Source of the DNA: Sutterella sp.
Lineage (GTDB): Bacteria > Pseudomonadota > Gammaproteobacteria > Burkholderiales > Burkholderiaceae_F
Assembly: GCA_020025955.1 (NCBI GenBank)
Contig: JAHHRF010000055.1
Location: 1 to 11,620 of the forward strand
Direction of reading: 5' to 3'
Length of the DNA: 11,620 bases
Below are positions 6,160 through 11,620 of the stretch, in pieces. The translations under genes were made by a program, and so were the position numbers. Within the stretch, counting starts at the first letter, position 1, and the number at the start of each line of letters is the position of its first letter. The notes below the pieces were generated by a model. That model worked only from the letters and a program-made list of their open reading frames with translations, searched no databases and had not been told where the DNA came from.

Positions 6160-7666
6160 GTTTGCGATCGAGCTTTTCAAGCGCTTCGCTAATCACTTCT
6201 TCGTCAGGGTTTAAGTAGCGACCCGTGGTGGCAACGCTCGCGTGCCCCATGGCGACTTGCACCACGTTAACACTCATCTCCGAGAGGGCTTCAACGGCAA
6301 AGGTGTGTCGCAGCCAATGGGTGCTCGCCGCGCGCAGTTTAGCGGCGTCGGCCGGGTGCGTGGTGGCCAAGGCTTCCGCGGCGGATGAGAAAAAGCCTTC
6401 CAAGACACGATAGACCCCAGAGCGCGAAAGGGCGCCCCCCGGGTTACGGCCGCGATTCAAGTTGACAACCAAGGGGGTGTCAGGCGGACACTGGGTAACG
6501 ACGGGGAGATTACGCCACGCGAGGCTCTCGTTAATGACGTCCACTTGCCGCTGGGTGAGGGGAAGGCGTCTCACTTTACCGCCTTTTCCTAAAATCTCAA
6601 TGGCAGTGCGCACTTTTAAGCCCACACGACGCTCAACCACCCATTGGGTTTGAGAGGCCGCGATTTCGCTCGCACGCATCCCTAAGCCTTGGCCTAAAAG
6701 CAAAATGACGCGAAGGCGCGCTTGGGGGTAGCCCTCAGGGAGCGTATCTAAGTGGTCTTCCAAGACGCGCCACTGGTTTTCCGTAAGGCTTCGGTCAGAA
6801 AAGGCTTTCGGTACCCCTTCGCCCGGCAACAAGGGCACCTTGGCGCTCACCTGATCAAAGGGGTTAAAGATTAAGTAACCCGTCTTTTTCAAGAAGTTAT
6901 AGAGCTGGCGCACAATCACCACGGCACTGTGGCGGCTGGTCGCTGACAAGGGACTATTAAAGGGGCGCCAGAGGGGCGACGTTCTGGGGGTGTTTTTGGG
7001 ACCCACCCAATCGGCTTGAGGAAGGCGCCAATGTGCGCTCCAAGCGTCAGGCTCCGTCCTGCCCAACCCTTCTAACCACCGAAGGTAAAGCGCCGCGTCC
7101 CCTGCTTTAATGTCCGACAACGCACGTTGACGCTCAAACAAACACCACGCCCAGAAGCGCTCCGCTTCTTTGCGATACGCCGCTTGGGTATTGGGGTTCG
7201 TGGCGCGCGCGAGTAACCAAGCCGAAATGGCTTCACGGTCGCACGTCGCTTCCAGGGCGCAGCCCACCGTGGGGGCACGGTTAATCCCGGTTTCCCCACT
7301 TAAATTTGGGGGGACGACTAAACGCTCAAAGGGGGCAATGTCAGGATTGACCGTTGTGTCGACCTTTAAGTGCTCGGGCACAAAGTTGGGTAAAAAGAAG
7401 CGCGCGGTGACTTCGCCCACGTCGTCGCCACACTCCATCAACCACAGCATTAAGGCTTGGGCTTGTTCTTGGGTGAGGCCAACGACGTGCCGAAACCACG
7501 TGGCACCCCCATTGGCGGCGGCCTCATAGAGGTCTTCCGCGGTGAGGATCTCCTGCGCCGTGAGGGGCGCTGCCCAATCGGGAGGCAACACGCGAGCGAG
7601 CACCGTGTCATAAGCCAGGGGGGTGCTCGGCAGTCGGTTGCGATAAGAGGCTAGGGTGTCGCTCAT
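6155..7666 (-). CDS. Tyrosine recombinase / integrase with long N-terminal extension
   Basis: A site-specific recombinase of the phage-integrase/Xer superfamily, 503 aa against about 300 for XerC/XerD. The catalytic set is complete: Arg331 (GMRASE), Lys361 in the GKGGK hairpin, His450 and Arg453 (HWLRHTF), His475 (MGHAS) and nucleophile Tyr484 (GRYLN). The spacing from His450 to Tyr484 is close to that of XerD. A SAM-like core-binding region lies around residues 140-265 (TQAAYRKEAERFWAWC...VRQLYNFLKKTGYL). Residues 1-110 are an extra domain (DLYEAAANGGATWFRHVVGLTQEQAQALMLWLM). It resembles the N-terminal domain of chromosomal integrases in Burkholderiales, possibly DUF3701, recalled and not searched. 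No ribosome binding site is clear before ATG 7666. No phage genes or att repeats are seen nearby, so a native chromosomal recombinase is as likely as a stranded integrase. Confidence 0.92.
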   Translation of the reverse strand: MSDTLASYRNRLPSTPLAYDTVLARVLPPDWAAPLTAQEILTAEDLYEAAANGGATWFRHVVGLTQEQAQALMLWLMECGDDVGEVTARFFLPNFVPEHLKVDTTVNPDIAPFERLVVPPNLSGETGINRAPTVGCALEATCDREAISAWLLARATNPNTQAAYRKEAERFWAWCLFERQRALSDIKAGDAALYLRWLEGLGRTEPDAWSAHWRLPQADWVGPKNTPRTSPLWRPFNSPLSATSRHSAVVIVRQLYNFLKKTGYLIFNPFDQVSAKVPLLPGEGVPKAFSDRSLTENQWRVLEDHLDTLPEGYPQARLRVILLLGQGLGMRASEIAASQTQWVVERRVGLKVRTAIEILGKGGKVRRLPLTQRQVDVINESLAWRNLPVVTQCPPDTPLVVNLNRGRNPGGALSRSGVYRVLEGFFSSAAEALATTHPADAAKLRAASTHWLRHTFAVEALSEMSVNVVQVAMGHASVATTGRYLNPDEEVISEALEKLDRKH

Positions 7667-7700
7667 ACGAGAAAGGGCCTGAGAGGAGAAAAACGAAGAC

Positions 7701-7718
7701 CGAAGAATAGCTTCTTCG
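7701..7718. repeat. Inverted repeat in the divergent recombinase/kinase promoter region
   Basis: CGAAGAA-TAGC-TTCTTCG, a perfect 7-bp inverted repeat with a 4-nt centre. It lies upstream of TATATT (7729-7734), a possible -10 box for the kinase gene, where a -35 is otherwise lacking. In the recombinase transcript it would be a leader hairpin. Either an operator or an RNA structure is possible. Confidence 0.4.
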
Positions 7719-7731
7719 CTAAATAGTCTAT

Positions 7732-7760
7732 ATTTTAGTCATTGCGCGCCCAGCTATCAG
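7732..7760 (-). promoter_or_regulatory. Candidate promoter of the recombinase gene
   Basis: On the minus strand CTGATA (plus 7755-7760) is a four-of-six -35 and TAAAAT (plus 7732-7737) is a five-of-six -10, separated by exactly 17 bp. The transcript would begin near 7725 and carry the hairpin at 7701-7718 in its leader, about 60 nt before the ATG at 7666. Confidence 0.45.
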
Positions 7761-7795
7761 GGCGAACGATTGATTGACGCACACTTCTATAGACC

Positions 7796-10153
7796 ATGAC
7801 TTTTTCGCGCTCTCGCTCTCGCGACCGTTTTTCTTTGTTTTCTTTTGGCTCGTCGACGGTTTGCCGTCAGGTGGGGAGCCTCGCTTTGGGGCTACTTTTA
7901 GCGGGGAGCACGCTCGCTGCGAGCTTCGTAGGGATCGATCGCCCGAACCCCTACAGTGGGGAGCGCTTTAATTCGCCGCAGAGCCACTATTTAGTCTCGG
8001 ACCCCGCTGTGAATTTGTCGCCCGACACCTTGCCCGAGGGGGCCGTGATTCGTATTGGGGTGCAAAGTGTGTTGACGGAAGGCACCCACGCCCCGTGGCT
8101 TTTTTCCTTGCGTGAGTATTTAACGAAGACCCTGGGGGCGTCGCATGTGAGCTTTCGCTACATGGGGGACCGTGAACTTCGTGGGGCGTTAAAAACGAAG
8201 AAGGTGGACATCTTTTTAGCCGATGCCGACTTCTTTGCGGTGCTGAATCCGTCCATCGGGGCAGAGAGCTTAGCCTCGATTTGGCCCCTGAAAACGGCCA
8301 GTCCCGACGAGGTGATGGCGAGCACCTTGATTGTGAAGCGCGATGCCAAACACGAAAACCGTCCTTTAAAAGAGTGGTTGAGTCACCCGTTTGTGGCGAC
8401 CGACCCCTTGAGCGTGGGCGGGTGGTTAGCCGCAGAAGGCTTGATTTACCAAACCTTTCATCGATTGCCGTCGAAACTGCGTGACGAAGTCACCTTTACG
8501 GATCGCGATATTGAAAGTGTCTTGACGACGTTGGATACGTCGCCCGAGACCGTCGGGGTATTGCCCGCGTGTGTTTTGGAAGACTTAGTGGAGCGCGGTC
8601 GTATTCATGCGGACGACTACGAGGTGCTTAACCCCCAGAAAGACAGCTTAAAGTGCGCACACTCGACGCGAGCGTATCCCGGGTGGCGCATGGGGAGCGT
8701 AGGGCAAATGGACGCAGCTCGCAAGAAGGCCGTGACGGCAGCGCTCTTTAGCATGACCCGTGGTCGCGATGGCTTGGAATGGGTGTTGCCCGTCAATGAC
8801 ATTGCTTTAAAGAGCTTATTTTCTGACTTAAAGGTCGGTCCCTGGGGCGACACCAAGGGCTTTTCCGTTGAACGTACGATTCGCGAAAACGCCGAAGTCA
8901 TTGGGGTGCTCATCTTCGCCATTCTCATGATTGTGATCTATGCGTTGTCGGTGAGCTTTATCGTGCGAAAGAAGACGGCAGAACTGCGTGAGGCGTTGCG
9001 TCAACGCGATCGCGTGGAAGATGAAGTCCGTACGAGCCGTCAGCACATTGGGAATCTTGAACGCGTCGGGATCATCGGGCAGATGAGCACCTTGATTGCG
9101 CATGAATTAAAGCAGCCGTTGGGCGCCGTGACGAATTACGGGAATGGCCTTTTACGACGCCTTCGCCGTGGCGCCATTGACCCCCAACGCTTTGAAGAGA
9201 TTTTGGAAGAAGTGGTGATTCAAGCGGGTCGTGCCAGTGAAATTGTGGACCGCGTACGCGCTTACGCCAAGCAAGACTTGCCTCCGCGCCAAACGGTAGA
9301 CATCACGGAAATCATTAAAAACGCGTTGGAAACCTTTAGACGGTCGCGTACCACGAACGCCGACGTGATTGTGCGCATGCCCTCAGGGTGCATGGCGGAG
9401 GTGGATAGCTGGGGGATTGAATTAGCGATTCTCAACCTCTTAAAAAATGCGGCGGATGCCGTAGCGAAAACGCCATACCCCGTGATTGAAATTTCCGTGC
9501 ACCCGGACGATGAAGAACACCGTTGGGTGATTGAAGTAGCGGATAACGGCCCCTATTTAAGTGACGAAGCCTTAGAGCGCTTCTTTAAGCCCTTGCAAAC
9601 GAGTAAAGGCAATAAAGGCATGGGGCTGGGGTTAAGTATTGTGAGCTCCATTGCGGAGCAGCACGCCGGCTCCATTACGGTGGCCCGCAATGGGGAACGC
9701 GGGGTGCGCTTTACGATGGTGATCCCGCGTCCTAAAGATGACGATGCTCCGTTGTGCGATGACAGTGTTACGATTTATCGAAATGGGGATGAAACTGCCG
9801 TGATTCACCATGGAGAAAGCTTAGTGGCCTTAAAACAGGGCGCGGGCGTCTTGCAACACTTTAGAAACGTCGATGCGCAAGCCCAAATGGACGTTCCGGC
9901 CAGTGTGCGTGGCACCGTGGACACGATGGTGCGCATGATGGAAGGGCGCCATGAACCTGGGATTCGTATTGGGGTGAACTTAAACCCGAAATCGCAACTC
10001 GAAGCGATGAAGCCCGTGGCCCCTACAAAGCCTGCCTCGCCCACTATCGCAACGGTGAGCCCCAATGTAGAACCCGTACTTTGTCATCGAGAATGGCAAG
10101 TCAGTCGTATTCAGGGACGTCTCACGGAAGACGATTGGCCCTTAAACGCATAA
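7796..10153 (+). CDS. TtrS-like membrane sensor histidine kinase with C-terminal extension
   Basis: A 785-residue two-component sensor. An Arg/Ser-rich start is followed by a hydrophobic export signal at about 26-42 (VGSLALGLLLAGSTLAA). Residues about 80-340 form a periplasmic PhnD-like binding domain of the type in the tetrathionate sensor TtrS, with Cys259 (GVLPAC) and Cys287 before STRAYPGW. One membrane helix spans about 366-389, then a short charged linker. The dimerisation box IAHELKQPLG carries the phospho-acceptor His436. The ATPase domain has an N-box (LNLLKNAADAV, 546-556), VADNGP (581-586) and GMGLGL (608-613). After about residue 645 come some 140 residues I cannot assign, with a Pro/Thr linker (741-760), so it is well over TtrS length (about 590). 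No ribosome binding site precedes ATG 7796, so the start is less certain. No response regulator is adjacent. The ligand is inferred to be a sulfur oxyanion. Confidence 0.92.
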   Translation: MTFSRSRSRDRFSLFSFGSSTVCRQVGSLALGLLLAGSTLAASFVGIDRPNPYSGERFNSPQSHYLVSDPAVNLSPDTLPEGAVIRIGVQSVLTEGTHAPWLFSLREYLTKTLGASHVSFRYMGDRELRGALKTKKVDIFLADADFFAVLNPSIGAESLASIWPLKTASPDEVMASTLIVKRDAKHENRPLKEWLSHPFVATDPLSVGGWLAAEGLIYQTFHRLPSKLRDEVTFTDRDIESVLTTLDTSPETVGVLPACVLEDLVERGRIHADDYEVLNPQKDSLKCAHSTRAYPGWRMGSVGQMDAARKKAVTAALFSMTRGRDGLEWVLPVNDIALKSLFSDLKVGPWGDTKGFSVERTIRENAEVIGVLIFAILMIVIYALSVSFIVRKKTAELREALRQRDRVEDEVRTSRQHIGNLERVGIIGQMSTLIAHELKQPLGAVTNYGNGLLRRLRRGAIDPQRFEEILEEVVIQAGRASEIVDRVRAYAKQDLPPRQTVDITEIIKNALETFRRSRTTNADVIVRMPSGCMAEVDSWGIELAILNLLKNAADAVAKTPYPVIEISVHPDDEEHRWVIEVADNGPYLSDEALERFFKPLQTSKGNKGMGLGLSIVSSIAEQHAGSITVARNGERGVRFTMVIPRPKDDDAPLCDDSVTIYRNGDETAVIHHGESLVALKQGAGVLQHFRNVDAQAQMDVPASVRGTVDTMVRMMEGRHEPGIRIGVNLNPKSQLEAMKPVAPTKPASPTIATVSPNVEPVLCHREWQVSRIQGRLTEDDWPLNA

Positions 10154-10170
10154 TTTTTAATCTATTAAAC

Positions 10171-10212
10171 AAGATCGGCCTATATAGAAAATGTATAGGT
10201 CGATCTTTTTTT
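10171..10212 (+). terminator. Strong Rho-independent terminator after the sensor kinase
   Basis: AAGATCGGCCTATA (10171-10184) pairs with TATAGGTCGATCTT (10194-10207) over 14 bp with one G-T wobble. The loop is 9 nt and seven T follow from 10206. It starts 18 nt after the kinase stop. The kinase therefore forms its own transcription unit, separate from the cytochrome gene. Confidence 0.92.
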
Positions 10213-10525
10213 CGTTTAGACAAAATGGTTAAGGCAAGTTTGTTCACAAAAGTCGAACTTAGGATTTAATAAAGCTAACTTTAGCGCTTGCCTTTGAGTG
10301 GTTACCCTGAGGACATTTTTGAAAAGTCAAAATTTTGAATTTCAAAAATTGAGATAACAACGGAAAAGGCGATCTTCGGCCAAGTGAATTACCTCATTGG
10401 TGGTACATGGTAAAGGAGATGTTGTGTACAGTGGAGTGGGCAGTTCTGTTTAAGCTTAACCGCGTTTTGAAAATCTTAACGCCTTGTGCGAGTAGGTGTT
10501 GAGTGGGGTTTTGAGCATCGTGGGT
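10213..10525. other. AT-richer intergenic region with inverted repeats
   Basis: No gene is supportable here. AAGGCAAG (10231-10238) and CTTGCCTT (10287-10294) could close a 64-nt structured element. ATTTTTGAAA (10315-10324) and TTTCAAAAAT (10340-10349) are a perfect 10-bp inverted repeat around the 12-bp palindrome TCAAAATTTTGA (10327-10338). GTACA (10403-10407) and TGTAC (10425-10429) enclose AAAGGAG (10412-10418), but the frames after it are very short. Together these suggest a long regulatory upstream region for the cytochrome gene. Confidence 0.45.
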
Positions 10526-10559
10526 GGGGGTATCTCCCCCTAAATGTAGGGGGGTATCT
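10526..10559. repeat. GGGGGTATCT direct repeat with an embedded hairpin
   Basis: GGGGGTATCT is at 10526-10535 and again at 10550-10559, 24 bp apart. Between them CCCCCTA (10536-10542) and TAGGGGG (10547-10553) form an inverted repeat with centre AATG. The layout suggests binding of a dimeric regulator upstream of the FNR-like box. GGGGGTA resembles a NarL/NarP half-site in part (six of seven to AKKRGTA), but the spacing is not the standard 7-2-7. Confidence 0.45.
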
Positions 10560-10565
10560 AATTAT

Positions 10566-10579
10566 TTGGTTTAGATCAA
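10566..10579 (+). promoter_or_regulatory. FNR/Anr-type binding site upstream of the cytochrome gene
   Basis: TTGGT-TTAG-ATCAA matches the FNR consensus TTGAT-N4-ATCAA at nine of ten fixed positions. FNR activates anaerobic respiratory genes when oxygen is absent, which suits an exported multihaem cytochrome. The centre is at 10572.5. An activating class II site would put the transcription start near 10614. Confidence 0.55.
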
Positions 10580-10588
10580 ACTTTGATC
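10574..10588 (+). promoter_or_regulatory. Palindrome GATCAAA-C-TTTGATC overlapping the FNR box
   Basis: A perfect 7+1+7 inverted repeat that shares ATCAA with the FNR-like site. It is centred at 10581, about 41 bp before a start site near 10622, for which TACCTT at 10610-10615 would be a weak -10. A second palindrome, TCCCATATGGGA, follows at 10593-10604. The overlap suggests competition or cooperation between two regulators. Confidence 0.4.
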
Positions 10589-10603
10589 GCACTCCCATAT
10601 GGG

Positions 10604-10735
10604 ATGGACTACCTTACACGAACATTAAGCAGTAACGTTGTGGCTGTAAAACGTCGCGACCTACTCAATGCTGACTTTTTACAAGACCTCGGTGTCCGGC
10701 ACGTCCTGTATATTGGCGGCTCCCCGGATGAATAA
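10604..10735 (+). CDS. Possible small protein or gene remnant, 43 aa
   Basis: The frame runs from ATG 10604 to TAA 10733-10735. It encodes a peptide that starts MDYLTRTLSSNV and ends HVLYIGGSPDE, with a basic KRRDLL in the middle. An internal GTG at 10640 would give 31 aa. Codon use looks coding-like (GCT, CGT, CGC, GAC, GGT, GTC) and differs from the AT-rich DNA to the left, which is why I list it. Against it, neither start has a clear ribosome binding site, the ATG overlaps the operator palindrome at 10593-10604, and I recognise no family. It could be a leader peptide, the end of a decayed gene, or chance. It ends 35 nt before the cytochrome ATG. Confidence 0.25.
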   Translation: MDYLTRTLSSNVVAVKRRDLLNADFLQDLGVRHVLYIGGSPDE

Positions 10736-10760
10736 AACCTTTAACCTGTTATGAGACGAG

Positions 10761-10765
10761 AGGAG
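10761..10765 (+). promoter_or_regulatory. Ribosome binding site of the cytochrome gene
   Basis: AGGAG (within GAGAGGAG), 5 nt before the ATG at 10771. An ATG at 10751 opens only a 7-codon frame that overlaps the true start and is not considered a gene. Confidence 0.8.
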
Positions 10766-10770
10766 CAGAT

Positions 10771-11620
10771 ATGACCAAGCAATCCAAGCTTCTGTCTCTG
10801 GCCGCATGTTTGACGGCTGGTCTCGGCGCGTCGTCGGCGTTTGCCTTGCAAACCATTGACTTCCCCCGTGACCTCGACGGCTATGTGGCTCAGGATCAGG
10901 CTTTCTGGAACTACCTGAAAGCAAACCATCCGTACTTTAAGCACTATCTCCCCAACAATCGCGTTGTCGGTAAGTTCAAGATGAGCGACCGTAACGAAGA
11001 ATGGGTGGAATTCGGTGGTGGTAAGAACTTCCATGAAGACTTCGGTCGTAAGGGTTCTATTACCTATCGCTTACCGTACGAATCCTTCCTCGACCTTCCG
11101 AACAACTACGTGGGTCCGAAGAAGTGTGGCGAATGTCACGTTATCCAGTACGACAAGTGGTCGCGTTCGCGTCACTCCAAGATCATCCGCTTCCCCGATC
11201 AGATGGAAGAAGTGGGTGGTGCCGCTGGTTTGAAGAAGCCCATGTACAACAGCCAGTCGACCATCCTTCCGGAAGGTATCGAACCTGATGACGTCTTCGC
11301 TGTCGTGGGGACCCCGCGTACGAAGTACGGCTTCCTCGACAAGTGGTTAGTCCGTGGTACCTACCATATTGAAGGCGGTAGCCTCAGCAAGGGCACGGGT
11401 AAAATGGTTGCCGGTGGTAACCAGTTCTCCCGCGGCTGGTCTGAATACTTAACGCCTGAAATGGCCAAGCGCATCAACGCTTGGGACCCGACCTTCCCGG
11501 TTAAGCTCGAAGACTTCGGCGCTCAGACCTCCAAGGTTTGGGGTACCAACTCTTACGGCGCTTCCAACCGTACGGCCGCTATGTTCCAGCCGGGTACGTC
11601 CTACTGCGAAATCTGCCATA
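10771..11620 (+). CDS. Exported multihaem c-type cytochrome, MccA/SirA-like (5' part only)
   Basis: 283 complete codons are visible and the frame runs off the right edge. A signal peptide (MTKQSKLLSLAACLTAG, hydrophobic to about residue 24, cleavage likely after SSAFA) sends it to the periplasm. Two haem c motifs are seen: CGECH at 119-123 and CEICH at 279-283, the latter in the last bases of the window. After the first comes W-S-R-S-R-H with a likely distal histidine. Long haem-poor stretches between motifs, with VGTPRTKYGFLDKW near 178-191, recall the octahaem sulfite reductase family (MccA/SirA) more than NrfA or the octahaem tetrathionate reductases. This assignment is from memory of motifs and is tentative. 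Codon use is strongly biased (GGT, AAG, CTC, CGT) compared with the kinase gene upstream, as in highly expressed genes. An FNR-like box lies about 200 bp upstream. Confidence 0.9.
   Translation, partial: MTKQSKLLSLAACLTAGLGASSAFALQTIDFPRDLDGYVAQDQAFWNYLKANHPYFKHYLPNNRVVGKFKMSDRNEEWVEFGGGKNFHEDFGRKGSITYRLPYESFLDLPNNYVGPKKCGECHVIQYDKWSRSRHSKIIRFPDQMEEVGGAAGLKKPMYNSQSTILPEGIEPDDVFAVVGTPRTKYGFLDKWLVRGTYHIEGGSLSKGTGKMVAGGNQFSRGWSEYLTPEMAKRINAWDPTFPVKLEDFGAQTSKVWGTNSYGASNRTAAMFQPGTSYCEICH

Noticed and set aside
10412..10502. AAAGGAG with nearby ATG/GTG codons, possible tiny gene
   Set aside because: ATG at 10419 touches the AAAGGAG with no spacing, and the properly spaced GTG gives only 9 codons.
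10679..11034. Two open frames on the minus strand (81 and 97 codons)
   Set aside because: They lie antisense to the cytochrome gene and its leader and are shadows of its codon bias.

Overview
The window reads as chromosomal DNA of a betaproteobacterium of the order Burkholderiales, most likely Sutterellaceae (the Sutterella/Parasutterella group of gut anaerobes). The lineage is inferred from three things: ygfZ, mltG, tmk and holB lying side by side, a TtrS-type periplasmic sensor kinase, and a secreted multihaem cytochrome c. No rRNA, tRNA, CRISPR array or complete mobile element is visible.

Layout. (1) Positions 1-1508, minus strand: the N-terminal 502 codons of a secreted, cysteine-free, repeat-rich surface protein that looks like an autotransporter passenger. 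It continues past the left edge. (2) 1509-2137: about 630 bases without a convincing gene. They hold the leader and probable promoter of the surface protein, with three GTGAT repeats spaced exactly 11 bp apart next to a TATAAA box. (3) 2138-6157: a housekeeping block. ygfZ and mltG are on the minus strand and tmk and holB on the plus strand, diverging from 4233-4415. A terminator-like hairpin sits in the tmk leader. (4) 6155-7666, minus strand: a 503-residue tyrosine recombinase with a long N-terminal extension. It shares a two-way terminator with holB. (5) 7796-10153, plus strand: a 785-residue membrane histidine kinase with a PhnD/TtrS-like periplasmic sensor, followed by a strong terminator. 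No response regulator is visible next to it. (6) 10213-10770: a long AT-richer intergenic region with an FNR-like box, palindromes, a 10-bp direct repeat and a possible small ORF. (7) 10771 to the right edge, plus strand: the first 283 codons of an exported multihaem cytochrome c, possibly of the MccA/SirA sulfite-reductase type.

How the parts may work together. The housekeeping block covers tRNA/Fe-S maintenance (YgfZ), glycan strand release (MltG), dTDP synthesis (Tmk) and clamp loading (HolB). The right-hand third looks like a respiratory module. A sensor kinase of the tetrathionate-sensor type precedes an exported cytochrome whose upstream region carries oxygen-type (FNR) and other operator-like sequences. 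This suggests induction by anoxia plus a sulfur oxyanion or similar ligand. The link between kinase and cytochrome rests on position and family only. The most novel material is non-coding: the phased repeats at 1781-1807, the leader hairpin at 4350-4399 and the layered operators at 10526-10604.
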